The notes beneath the pieces are model-generated. The model was given only the letters and a program-made list of their open reading frames with translations. It did not search any database and was not told the origin of the DNA. 44,499 bases of DNA from Cyclobacteriaceae bacterium (GTDB taxonomy: Bacteria; Bacteroidota; Bacteroidia; Cytophagales; Cyclobacteriaceae): contig CANGZP010000013.1 in the NCBI GenBank assembly GCA_947458475.1, positions 1 through 44,499 of the forward strand, in the 5' to 3' direction. Within the stretch, counting starts at the first letter, position 1. Each line of letters begins with the position of its first letter. The translations under genes and the position numbers were made by a program. Positions 17,073 through 24,993 of this stretch are shown here, piece after piece.

Positions 17073-18482
17073 TTAAATCTGTTCGGCAGTCTTCAAGGCC
17101 ACCCGCAAGGCTTCCAATTTATTGGCCACCTCCTGCAATTCAGAGTGGATGTCGCTTTTGGCGACTACACCGGCACCGGCTTGGAAACGGAGTTGGTTAT
17201 TTTCCGATACAAAGGAGCGGATGATGATTGCATGGTTGAAATCCCCATTGAATCCCAGGTAGCCGATCGCGCCGCCATAGAACTGACGACTCACTGTTTC
17301 CAATTCATCGATGAGCTCCATCGCTCGGTACTTCGGCGCACCCGAAAGCGTTCCTGCCGGAAAGGTATCCGCCACCAGCTGAAGGGGATTTGCTCCTTCG
17401 GGTAGCTGCCCGGTTACTTTGGACACCAAATGAATCACATGGGAGTAGTATTGCACTTCCTTGAAGACCTCTACTTCCACCCGATCAGAAGTACGGGAGA
17501 GGTCATTTCGAGCCAAATCTACGAGCATGACATGCTCTGCATTTTCTTTGGGATCGTCGTACAACTTCCGTGCAAGGGCTGCATCCTCCACATCATTGCC
17601 CGTACGGCGGAAGGTTCCTGCGATCGGAAAGAGGGTTGCTTTTCGGTTTTTCACCACAATCTGTGCTTCTGGGGAACTTCCAAACACCTTGAAAGAACCG
17701 TAGTCGAAATAGAACAAGTAGGGCGAAGGATTGACCGAGCGTAGGGCACGGTAGACGTTGAATTCATCCCCTTTGAAGGCCGTCGTAAACCGGCGGGAAA
17801 GCACCAGCTGGAACACATCCCCACGTTGGCAATGCTTTTGTGCTTGGGATAGCAATCCCAAAAACTCCGCATCACTGTAGTTGGAAACCTCTTCCCCTAC
17901 TTTTTTGAAAGAGTAGGCGGGAATGTTCTTGTTGTTGAGCAAGGTTTCGATTTCATCTAGGTAGGAAGCCCGCTCAGCCCCCTCGACTAGGTGTTCGAAG
18001 AGGTGCAACTCGTTTTTATAATGATCCACCACGATGATGTTTTGGTACATGGCATAGTGCATCATCGGCGCTTCTTGAGAAGGGGAAGCTTTTAGGTGGA
18101 TGTCCTCAAACCAGCCTACCGTATCGTACTGGGTGTAGCCAAAAAGGCCATTTTTGCTGAACTTGAATGTGTCAGGCGAAGACTGAAATGCTGTTCCAAA
18201 TCGCTGCAAGCAATCCATTAGAGGTTGTTCAGCACTCACTTCGTAAGATTTCTCCTGTCCATCGGGCAATTTTTCTAGCACTGTGCCTGCTGTAAATGAA
18301 AAAGAAGCGACTGGATTGAAGCAAATGTAGGAGTAGCTATTGTCCTGCCCACGGTAGTCGGAGGATTCCAGCAAGATGGGATTTGCAAAGCGATCTCGAA
18401 TCTGCAGGTAAATGCTTACCGGCGTGATGATATCTGCGAGTCGCTTGCGGTACTGGGTATGGAGGCTGTAGGTCGTAGTCAT
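17073..18482 (-). CDS. trpE: Anthranilate synthase component I
   Basis: A 469-residue chorismate-utilising enzyme makes anthranilate with TrpG. It carries the LLES tryptophan feedback motif near the N-terminus (PILLESSDYRG). The catalytic part includes QLVLSRRF, PIAGTFRRTG, HVMLVDLARNDL, FPAGTLSGAPK and YGGAIGYLGF. The first gene of the operon, it starts 18 bases after the attenuator hairpin, so it is controlled both by feedback on the enzyme and by attenuation. Confidence 0.97.
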   Translation of the reverse strand: MTTTYSLHTQYRKRLADIITPVSIYLQIRDRFANPILLESSDYRGQDNSYSYICFNPVASFSFTAGTVLEKLPDGQEKSYEVSAEQPLMDCLQRFGTAFQSSPDTFKFSKNGLFGYTQYDTVGWFEDIHLKASPSQEAPMMHYAMYQNIIVVDHYKNELHLFEHLVEGAERASYLDEIETLLNNKNIPAYSFKKVGEEVSNYSDAEFLGLLSQAQKHCQRGDVFQLVLSRRFTTAFKGDEFNVYRALRSVNPSPYLFYFDYGSFKVFGSSPEAQIVVKNRKATLFPIAGTFRRTGNDVEDAALARKLYDDPKENAEHVMLVDLARNDLSRTSDRVEVEVFKEVQYYSHVIHLVSKVTGQLPEGANPLQLVADTFPAGTLSGAPKYRAMELIDELETVSRQFYGGAIGYLGFNGDFNHAIIIRSFVSENNQLRFQAGAGVVAKSDIHSELQEVANKLEALRVALKTAEQI

Positions 18483-18499
18483 AAGAGAGAAAAGGGCAT

Positions 18500-18535
18500 A
18501 AAAAAAGGCTTACCGGGGAAACCAGTAAGCCTTTT
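18500..18535 (-). terminator. trp attenuator (terminator hairpin)
   Basis: On the minus strand, AAAAGGCTTACTGG (18535-18522) pairs with CCGGTAAGCCTTTT (18516-18503) in a 14-bp stem with one T-G wobble and a 5-base loop, followed by a T run (to 18500). It lies between the trpL stop codon and the trpE ATG. Part of its first arm, GGCTTACTGG, can instead pair with TCAGAAAGCC (18575-18566) inside trpL (one mismatch, one wobble), forming an antiterminator. Confidence 0.85.
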
Positions 18536-18556
18536 AAGGTATGTATTGCGCAAAGT

Positions 18557-18634
18557 TTAGGCAACGGCTTTCTGAGCTTTCCCGAGGAAAGATTTGGAAT
18601 GCCACCACCAGTAGTTATTTGCGATTGTTTTCAT
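18557..18634 (-). CDS. trpL: trp operon leader peptide
   Basis: A 25-residue frame starts at the ATG 18632-18634, reads MKTIANNYWWWHSKS then ten more residues, and stops at 18557. Codons 9-11 (18610-18602) are three consecutive TGG, preceded by a Tyr codon. A small hairpin CTTTCC-TCG-GGAAAG (18591-18577) follows the Trp codons, and the proposed antiterminator segment is at codons 20-23. A ribosome stalled at TGG leaves that segment free; a ribosome at the stop codon covers it. The promoter lies just 9 bases upstream of the ATG, so the mRNA should be nearly leaderless. Confidence 0.85.
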   Translation of the reverse strand: MKTIANNYWWWHSKSFLGKAQKAVA

Positions 18635-18643
18635 AAGGTTGGA

Positions 18644-18672
18644 CAAATTTAGAAAGGCTTTGGAATAAGCAA
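18644..18672 (-). promoter_or_regulatory. trp operon promoter (-33/-7)
   Basis: On the minus strand a TTG (18672-18670) is followed after 18 bases by TAAATTTG (18651-18644), a full match to the Bacteroidota -7 consensus TAnnTTTG. Transcription is expected to start roughly 5-7 bases further, only a few bases before the trpL ATG. Confidence 0.7.
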
Positions 18673-18696
18673 TGCGTCCCTTCGTTTTTTTTAACT

Positions 18697-18704
18697 TATT
18701 TTTG
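18697..18704 (+). promoter_or_regulatory. Possible -7 element of the small ORF after trpL
   Basis: TATTTTTG fits TAnnTTTG and lies 21 bases before a GTG start at 18726, divergent from the trp promoter. No TTG was found at the right distance upstream. Confidence 0.35.
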
Positions 18705-18725
18705 AGCAACCCTAACCTTGACACC

Positions 18726-18953
18726 GTGGCTAAAGCAATTTCGCAGTACTTCAAACGGATTTTTGACGACTACCAAGTATTGGTGATGATCAATCCACAG
18801 GATTTTTCTGGCATCGAACTGATTGTTCATCCCGATGGAAAAATCGAAAAAACAGCGATCGAAGGTGACGAAGAAATTTTTGAGGATCTCAAAGCCGATG
18901 AGTTCCAGGCCTGCAGTGCACTGGAATTTCAGCTTCTACTTTCAAAAGCCTAA
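18726..18953 (+). CDS. Small conserved-type hypothetical protein
   Basis: The gene is read from a GTG at 18726 (75 residues). The ATG at 18672 would start upstream of the only promoter-like box and within the trp promoter, so it is less likely. The product is acidic and soluble, with AISQYFKRIFDDYQVLV, then INPQDFSGIELIVHPDGK and a Glu/Asp-rich C-terminal half. There is no signal peptide, membrane segment or recognised domain. I cannot assign a function. It stands divergent from trp and upstream of the dnaE-like gene, 278 bases away. Confidence 0.6.
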   Translation: MAKAISQYFKRIFDDYQVLVMINPQDFSGIELIVHPDGKIEKTAIEGDEEIFEDLKADEFQACSALEFQLLLSKA

Positions 18954-19080
18954 ATCCGTCTTGCGAGATACCCCCTGGAATAAACCTTGTTCAGGTTGAG
19001 GGCAGGCGTGCAGTCAACAAACCCACTTTTCCGACAATTGCCTTCATTTTTTTACTTCATCCTTTTTTTATTCTTCTTTT

Positions 19081-19126
19081 TGTTTACATTATAAACATTA
19101 AAATGTTAAAAATATTAACATTTTAA
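19081..19126. promoter_or_regulatory. Two tandem dyads, candidate repressor operators of the dnaE-like gene
   Basis: Site 1 (19081-19097) is TGTTTA-N5-TAAACA. Site 2 (19104-19120) is TGTTAA-N5-TTAACA, within a larger perfect inverted repeat with 12-base arms (19098-19109 and 19115-19126). Both follow TGTTWA-N5-TWAACA; their centres are 23 bp apart, about two helical turns. They lie 106 to 152 bases before the dnaE-like ATG. The form is that of a site for a dimeric HTH repressor; the regulator is unknown. Confidence 0.6.
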
Positions 19127-19231
19127 TTGACTGATTCCAATCCCCAGTCAGGGGCATTTCCTACAACTCGTACTAGTTTTTACCCAAGTCCATCCACGGA
19201 GCTTCTCTGGAAGAAATCCTACTGCCTTGCC

Positions 19232-22198
19232 ATGTTTCTCAATTGCCATACCCAATTCAGTTTCAAATACGGAACCCTTTCCGTGGACAAGCTCGTTGCC
19301 GAGGCAAAAAGCAAAAAGTTGGATGCGCTCGCCCTGACAGACATCAACAGCAGTGCGGCCGTATTTCCCTTTATCCGTGCCGCACAGAAAGCGGGCATTC
19401 ATCCAGTGATCGGGATCGATTTCAGAAACGGCATTGCGCAGCAGTACATTGGGCTCGCACGCAATCAGGAGGGCATGTACGAACTCAACAAGCATCTCTC
19501 AGAGCACCTAATTCAGCAGCGGCCTTTTGCAGCCAAGGCCCCTCCCTTTGCAAACAGCTTTGTGGTATATCCTTTTCCGCAAACCTACTTTCCCTTGGCT
19601 GAGCATGAGTTTGTCGGCATCCACCCCAGCCAACTCAACAAGCTGCATTCCTCTCCCTGGTACCGGAAACGAGAAAAGTTGGTGCTCCTGCAGCCGGTCA
19701 ACTTCTCCTCCAAATTGGAGTTTAACGCGCATCGGCTCCTGCGAAGCATGGATCTGAATACACTACTCAGCAAGCTGCCCTTGCAGGAGCAGGCAGATCC
19801 CTCAGACCAGCTCTACGGTTATGCGGAACTCATTGCCCGTTGCGAAGACCACAGCTACCTGCTCCTCAATGCGCAGAAGCTGCTGGAGCAGTGCCAGTTT
19901 TCCTTCTATTTTCAGGCGATCAAAAACAAGCGAGACCTACTTGGTACTGGAGGGGAGGACTTTGAATTTCTCCGCCAGGAAACCCTCCGCGGAGCCCAGC
20001 AGCGCTACCCCCAGCTCTCTGCAGCCGTCAGCAAGCGCATTGAAAAGGAACTGGAGCTGATCCAACAAAAGAGTTTTGTGTCTTATTTTTTGATCAACTA
20101 CGACATCGTGCAGTTTGCCCATCGTCGCAATTTCTACCATGTGGGCCGAGGATCTGGAGCAAACTCCGTGGTGGCCTACTGTCTGGGAATTACCGATGTG
20201 GATCCCATGGAGCTGGATCTCTACTTTGAGCGCTTCATCAACCTCTACCGCGAAAATCCACCTGATTTTGACATTGACTTTAGCTGGACCGACAGAGACG
20301 AGGTGTTTGAGTACCTCTTTACCAAATACAACAAGGGGGAAGATGCCCATGTAGCGCTGCTCGGCTCCTACAGCACCTTTCAGTACAACTCCGTGATGCG
20401 TGAGCTCGGCAAGGTCTTTGGCCTACCCAAGGCGGAGATTGAGTCCCTGCTACAGCAGGCAGACAAGGAAGGCTATCGTCCTGATGGCTTGGGTAAGTTG
20501 ATCCTCCGCTATGCCCAGGTACTGCATGACATGCCCTCTCACCTGACGATTCATGCCTGTGGACTGCTGCTGTCGCACAAGTCGATGCATTACTACACGG
20601 CCACCAACCTCCCACCGAAAGGGTTTCCGGTAGCTCACATCGACATGCACGTGGCCGAAGACATTGGCCTACACAAGTTTGACCTCCTCAGCCAGCGGGG
20701 CCTAGGCCACATCAAATCCAGCTTAGAGTTGATCCAGCGCAACCAGGGGATTGCAGTGAATATCCGAGAAGTAAAAAAGTTTAAGGAAGACCTAAAAATA
20801 AAGGCACTCCTCCGCAGTGGGCATACCATCGGTGCCTTTTATGTAGAGTCTCCCGCCATGCGCATGCTACTCGCCAAACTGCAGGCCGACACCTATTTGG
20901 AGCTCGTGGCTGCCAGTTCCATCATCCGTCCTGGAGTGGCTCGATCGGGCATGATGCGGGAGTACATCTTGCGGCATCGGGACCCAGAGCGCAGGAAGCA
21001 GGCCCATCCTGTGCTGGCGGAGATCATGCCCGAAACCTACGGCATCATGGTCTATCAAGAGGATGTGATCAAGGTGGCACACCATTTTGCAGGACTGAGC
21101 CTTGCTGAAGCGGATGTATTGCGGAGGGGCATGAGTGGCAAATCCAGATCCAAGGACGAGTTTGAACGAGTTAGGGCTGCTTACTTTGAAAACTGCAAGC
21201 AACTGGGGAGGCAGGATGCTGAGGCTACGGCGGTATGGATGCAGATTGAGAGTTTTGCAGGCTATTCCTTTGCCAAGGGGCATTCCGCTTCCTTTGCGGT
21301 GGAGAGCTACCAGAGTCTGTACTTGAAGGCTTATTTCCCCTTGGAGTTTATGGTAGGGGTGATCAACAATTTTGGGGGATTTTACTCCACCGAGTTTTAC
21401 GTGCACGAGTTGCGCATGCAGGGAGCGACGATAGAAGCCCCTCACCTCAACGAGAGCGAGTACCTGACCAAAATCACTGGGACCACCGTGTACTTGGGCT
21501 GGATCCACCTGAAGCACCTTGAAAAAAAAACCATCGAGCGCCTCTTGCAGGAGCGGCAGGCGAAGGGTCCTTTTCTGGGGCTGGAAGACTTTGTGCGTCG
21601 GGTAGCCTGTGGATTGGAACAGCTCCTCATTCTGATTCGCATCCATGCCTTTCGGTTTACAGGAAAACCCAAGCAGCAGCTCCTGTGGGAGGCCCACTTT
21701 CTCCACCACAAGCAGGTGGGGACACGACCTACGCAGGAGTTATTTGCAGCGGCGGGAGGAGGAAATTGGGGGGAAAGCTTGCCTCCTCAGGTGCCGGTAT
21801 TGGAGGAACTCGATGTGCGGCAGGATATCTTGGATCAGATCGATATTTTGGAATTTCCACTTGAATCCCCCTTCCACTTACTCCAAGATCAAGGCATCCA
21901 AGGAGTAAAGGCGAGGGAGCTACAGCAGCAGCTAGGAAAAATCGTACAGGTGATTGGCTACCTAGTTACCGTCAAGTACACCCGAACAATCAAGGGGGAG
22001 GTGATGAACTTTGGTACCTTTATCGATCAGGAGGGCCACTGGATCGATACGGTTCACTTCCCTCCTACGGTCAAAAAGTACCCATTCAAGGGGCGTGCAA
22101 TCTACTGCCTTGAAGGCAAGGTGGTGGAAGAGTTTGGCTTCTACTCCCTTGAGGTGCAGCGCATGGAGCGCATGGCTTATTGGAATGCGGAGGGGTAG
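19232..22198 (+). CDS. dnaE: DNA polymerase III alpha-type subunit, short accessory (probably error-prone) form
   Basis: From the ATG at 19232 the protein has 988 residues, shorter than replicative DnaE (over 1100). The longer frame from a TTG at 19127 begins inside the operator region. The N-terminal PHP domain has lost canonical metal ligands (CHTQFSF, TDINSS). The polymerase domain keeps GRGSGANSVVAYCLG, the catalytic aspartates of PDFDIDF (Asp347, Asp349) and FDLLSQRGLGHIK. Helix-hairpin-helix and OB-fold regions follow; the usual C-terminal tau-binding extension is missing. Two hand-counted 60-base lines are 57-60% G+C. No imuA or imuB lies nearby. Dyads in front suggest inducible expression. 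Confidence 0.85.
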   Translation: MFLNCHTQFSFKYGTLSVDKLVAEAKSKKLDALALTDINSSAAVFPFIRAAQKAGIHPVIGIDFRNGIAQQYIGLARNQEGMYELNKHLSEHLIQQRPFAAKAPPFANSFVVYPFPQTYFPLAEHEFVGIHPSQLNKLHSSPWYRKREKLVLLQPVNFSSKLEFNAHRLLRSMDLNTLLSKLPLQEQADPSDQLYGYAELIARCEDHSYLLLNAQKLLEQCQFSFYFQAIKNKRDLLGTGGEDFEFLRQETLRGAQQRYPQLSAAVSKRIEKELELIQQKSFVSYFLINYDIVQFAHRRNFYHVGRGSGANSVVAYCLGITDVDPMELDLYFERFINLYRENPPDFDIDFSWTDRDEVFEYLFTKYNKGEDAHVALLGSYSTFQYNSVMRELGKVFGLPKAEIESLLQQADKEGYRPDGLGKLILRYAQVLHDMPSHLTIHACGLLLSHKSMHYYTATNLPPKGFPVAHIDMHVAEDIGLHKFDLLSQRGLGHIKSSLELIQRNQGIAVNIREVKKFKEDLKIKALLRSGHTIGAFYVESPAMRMLLAKLQADTYLELVAASSIIRPGVARSGMMREYILRHRDPERRKQAHPVLAEIMPETYGIMVYQEDVIKVAHHFAGLSLAEADVLRRGMSGKSRSKDEFERVRAAYFENCKQLGRQDAEATAVWMQIESFAGYSFAKGHSASFAVESYQSLYLKAYFPLEFMVGVINNFGGFYSTEFYVHELRMQGATIEAPHLNESEYLTKITGTTVYLGWIHLKHLEKKTIERLLQERQAKGPFLGLEDFVRRVACGLEQLLILIRIHAFRFTGKPKQQLLWEAHFLHHKQVGTRPTQELFAAAGGGNWGESLPPQVPVLEELDVRQDILDQIDILEFPLESPFHLLQDQGIQGVKARELQQQLGKIVQVIGYLVTVKYTRTIKGEVMNFGTFIDQEGHWIDTVHFPPTVKKYPFKGRAIYCLEGKVVEEFGFYSLEVQRMERMAYWNAEG

Positions 22199-22249
22199 GG
22201 ATCTATTAAAAAATGAGGTGTGTTGGGCTGGATTCAAATACCAAACTTC

Positions 22250-23092
22250 CTAATCCTTTCCCTTGAGTTTTTTCTTTTCGAGCCCTTTATCCACAGATTT
22301 CACGTTGCGCTCAAGTTTCTTGATATCTTCTTCAGCAGGCAGTTGTTCTGGTTTTATTCCACTTTTTGCAAGAAGCCCTCGAACATCTTGATTGTTTTTC
22401 ACATGCTCATCCGTAATTCTTGATTCACCATTCAGATCATGCTGCTGCACATTGAAATTGGTGATTTCAGTTGCTAATTGTTTTGCAGTAATCGTAATCG
22501 TAGGTAGGAAATCTGCCAAGGGTCTATTTTCTGGAATTCCTAACTTCTTTTTCATAGCACTGGTGGTGAGCCCGCCAAATAATGCCCAATCCCCCTTGCT
22601 CCGAATGTTTGCAAAACCTGCATGGTCTACCCCTCTTTCATAGATGTTTTTGGAAAGCTCTAATTCGGTTGCCGCCAATTTTTCACGAGCATACAAGCGC
22701 TCATTCAGACGAATCCGTTCTTCGAGTAACTCTTGCTTCCTTGTTTGAATTGCAAAGTAGCTTTGTGCAAACGCGATTTGTTCTTTTTTCGGGTCGCCAT
22801 TTTGAGCAATCAGGTAACAAGCATAGCGAGTAAGTAGGATATCCTCCTGTTTTCTCTCCGCTCCAGAACCGATTTTGACCATTTTGTTGACGTCAACGAA
22901 ATGGTCTAGAACGGTTTCCTTCATGGTTTTGCAACTTTCCTTGGCTTTGTCTACCGCATTCACAAAATTTCGCCAATCTGTGTAGCCAAGAAGTTCTTGG
23001 AGTTCTCTTGCCAACCAAAATTCGACCCCGTCTTGTTCGTGAACGGATTCTTCAAATGATTTATTCAGTTTACTGATGGTTTCCTTATTCAT
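22250..23092 (-). CDS. dinD: DNA damage-inducible protein D (DinD) homologue
   Basis: The 280-residue protein matches DinD, with an N-terminal BRO-N/KilA-type domain (EFWLARELQELLGYTDWRNFVNAVDKAKESC, about 25-55) and the conserved middle HAGFANIRSKGDWALFGG and LPTITITAKQLATEITN regions. The C-terminus is a charged Lys/Glu tail. E. coli DinD is SOS-induced and inhibits RecA filaments. The family is patchily distributed and often carried on mobile or accessory DNA. Here it is convergent with the dnaE-like gene (51 bases between stops). One 60-base line counted by hand has 38% G+C, lower than dnaE. No TGTTWA-N5-TWAACA dyad was found upstream. Confidence 0.9.
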   Translation of the reverse strand: MNKETISKLNKSFEESVHEQDGVEFWLARELQELLGYTDWRNFVNAVDKAKESCKTMKETVLDHFVDVNKMVKIGSGAERKQEDILLTRYACYLIAQNGDPKKEQIAFAQSYFAIQTRKQELLEERIRLNERLYAREKLAATELELSKNIYERGVDHAGFANIRSKGDWALFGGLTTSAMKKKLGIPENRPLADFLPTITITAKQLATEITNFNVQQHDLNGESRITDEHVKNNQDVRGLLAKSGIKPEQLPAEEDIKKLERNVKSVDKGLEKKKLKGKD

Positions 23093-23676
23093 GTTAGTTG
23101 TTTATTGGTTTGAGTTTTTTCGCAATTCAGTTTTTCAGCTTAGGTATACTCTCTGTTGAGTACAGCCAAGTGGTCACGAAAATCGAGTGTTTCCCAAGGT
23201 CTACACCCCTGAACGAGCTGGATTAAATCTCTTTCCTCACGGTTTACCAAGATTGGGTAAAAGCTATTTTGAGACCTCGATAAAAAAACCAACCAAACCA
23301 GGAGAAGGAGCAGTTGAAAAAAATCAGTTGAAAAAATCACCCTTAAGAAGACTTGCCCGTTCCTCTTAAGAACTAGCTGAAAAAGTAGATTAAAAAATCA
23401 CCCTTTTGTCGCTCCCTCTCCTGCTTGGTAAGTAATGGAAAGATACCTGTAAATGCCTGATAATTTGAAAATTACATGGATACGCAGCGATTTATTTTTA
23501 GTAAAAATTACTAATTCTCGCCCCCGAAAGAGGTGGATTAGTATTTTCTGCAAAAAATGGAAGGCAAAACTCAGTTTTTAGTAAAATCTGCAAAAAATAA
23601 GTCGGAACACTAAAATCAGAAGGAGGGGAAGTTCCCCTAAAATCAAGTGCTAACTATTAAAAAAAGAAAAATCTAC
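23093..23676. other. Intergenic region with short direct repeats
   Basis: These 584 bases upstream of dinD contain no convincing gene. Repeated pieces include AAAAAATCACCCTT at 23331-23344 and 23392-23405, a tandem CAGTTGAAAAAA near 23311 and 23325, an inverted pair TTAGTAA-AAA-TTACTAA near 23498-23514, and two copies of TCTGCAAAAAAT, each preceded by a TAGTA motif. Short frames on both strands (23140-23340 minus, 23187-23369 plus) look non-coding. This could be a scar of past insertion or deletion. Confidence 0.5.
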
Positions 23677-24915
23677 TTACTTCAGGATAGGTTCCAATAC
23701 AGCTGCCTTCCCATCCAGATTCGCAGGAAGCGGGAGATTTAAAATCCGACACAGCAGGGGATAGATGTGGATGTTTTGGAAAGTTTCGATCTCCAACCCG
23801 ACCTTAATCTGTGGTCCTTTGGCATAAAAAATTCCACGCATGTCTTCGTAGCGTGGGGTGAATCCATGTTCTCCAAACACTTGGGTTTGGAAACGAGCGG
23901 CATTGTTTTGGTAGCGTACCTTTCCCTTTACATCTGTCAAATAATACCCTGCCTTGGGTAGAATCAAGAGGTCGCCTTTCCGCTGGGGAAAGGCAGTCAA
24001 ATCGCTGTAGTTTTCGGTTGTGCTGAGGTCATCGATAGAGATGTTTGGATCTCGAGACAATAGCAATTGAATCACTTTTTCCTTCTCCTTTGGGTTTACC
24101 AAATGCAAGTGGGCCAAAGCTCCATTGTTGACCAAGCGTCCTTCAATTCCCTCTGTCAAGTCCTCCAGTAGTATCAAGTTTTCCTGCTTTACTTCTAGCA
24201 TGCCATGGTCTGAGACAAGCACCACATGAATGGGAAGGTCGAAGCTTTCGAGCCCTTCAAACAAAGCACCCAGTTCATGATCTAACCGATCCAATGTTTT
24301 TTTCAACTCCAGGTCATTGTTGGGGCCATAGCGATGTCCCGTATCATCCATATCCGAAAAATAGAGTGTAATCAAACGCGGCCGATCCACTTCGGGAAGC
24401 CTGAGCCAGTCAAACACCTTCCCAATTCGTGTAAGGTTGGGCACTCCCCCATCGTAATCGTAGTAATAGCTGGGTCGGACCCCTTGAATCGGTGCCTCTG
24501 TACCCACAAAAAAGTAGCTCGCTGCCTTGATCCCCTGTTGCTCTGCAAGCACCCAAATCGGCGTCCCACCATACCAATAACCATCCTGCACAATATCCCG
24601 GTTGCCCATCGTATATACTTGATCCTTTGCTGGCTCGTAGAAGGCATTATCCACCAAACCATGGTGCTCGGGAAGCATCCCTGTGGCAATGGTGTAGTGG
24701 TTGGGAAAGGTTTTAGTGGGAAAGGAAGGGATCAGTCCCTTTGCAGCTGTTCCTTCGGCAATAAACCGACTTAGATTCTCTGGCTGAAAGCGCTCCACAT
24801 AATCGTGACGAAAGCCATCTAGGGAAATCAAGATAAGAATGGGCTCTTTTGTCTGAGAGAAGCTAGTTCCTCCAAAGAATAGGGCTACAAATAACGTGAA
24901 TAGGGAGCGTTTCAT
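23677..24915 (-). CDS. Secreted ectonucleotide pyrophosphatase/phosphodiesterase (alkaline phosphatase superfamily)
   Basis: The 412-residue protein has a signal peptide (MKRSLFTLFVALFFGGTSFS) and an NPP-type catalytic domain. Visible are Asp33 of SLDGFRHDY (metal), the nucleophile Thr69 in PTKTFPNHYTIATG, DMDDTGHRYGP, VSDHGM and the late EHGFTPRYEDMRGIF His. NPP enzymes hydrolyse phosphodiester or pyrophosphate bonds of nucleotides or lipids outside the cytoplasm. The length is typical of bacterial NPPs. It is divergent from the glucoamylase-like gene, with a 19-bp palindrome in the shared 78-base upstream region. Confidence 0.92.
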   Translation of the reverse strand: MKRSLFTLFVALFFGGTSFSQTKEPILILISLDGFRHDYVERFQPENLSRFIAEGTAAKGLIPSFPTKTFPNHYTIATGMLPEHHGLVDNAFYEPAKDQVYTMGNRDIVQDGYWYGGTPIWVLAEQQGIKAASYFFVGTEAPIQGVRPSYYYDYDGGVPNLTRIGKVFDWLRLPEVDRPRLITLYFSDMDDTGHRYGPNNDLELKKTLDRLDHELGALFEGLESFDLPIHVVLVSDHGMLEVKQENLILLEDLTEGIEGRLVNNGALAHLHLVNPKEKEKVIQLLLSRDPNISIDDLSTTENYSDLTAFPQRKGDLLILPKAGYYLTDVKGKVRYQNNAARFQTQVFGEHGFTPRYEDMRGIFYAKGPQIKVGLEIETFQNIHIYPLLCRILNLPLPANLDGKAAVLEPILK

Positions 24916-24941
24916 GCTTTTTTTTGCTAAAATAACTAGCC

Positions 24942-24960
24942 CATCTTGTCAAACAAGATG
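24942..24960. promoter_or_regulatory. 19-bp palindrome in a divergent promoter region
   Basis: CATCTTGT (24942-24949) and ACAAGATG (24953-24960) are perfect inverted repeats with a CAA centre. The site lies 27 bases upstream of the NPP ATG and 34 bases before the glucoamylase-like ATG, a position where a regulator could affect both genes. There is no T run, so it is not a terminator. Confidence 0.4.
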
Positions 24961-24993
24961 AAATAGTGATATTTCGTTTTTGAAAAAAAAACT

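Noticed and set aside
18965-19005. TPP-riboswitch-like 3' half on the minus strand (AACCTGAACAAGG then a CCAG segment)
   Set aside because: The matching 5' half (GGGGTGC, CTGAGA) is missing upstream and no minus-strand gene follows, so it is a chance resemblance.
19127-19231. 35-residue N-terminal extension of the DnaE-like protein
   Set aside because: It starts with TTG next to the operator dyads and has no similarity to PHP domains; the ATG at 19232 begins the PHP domain correctly.
23140-23340. 66-codon minus-strand frame upstream of dinD
   Set aside because: No recognisable domain; the first half is low-complexity hydrophobic sequence from an AT/CT-rich stretch and the start is unconvincing. 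The last 35 residues look slightly protein-like but cannot be supported.
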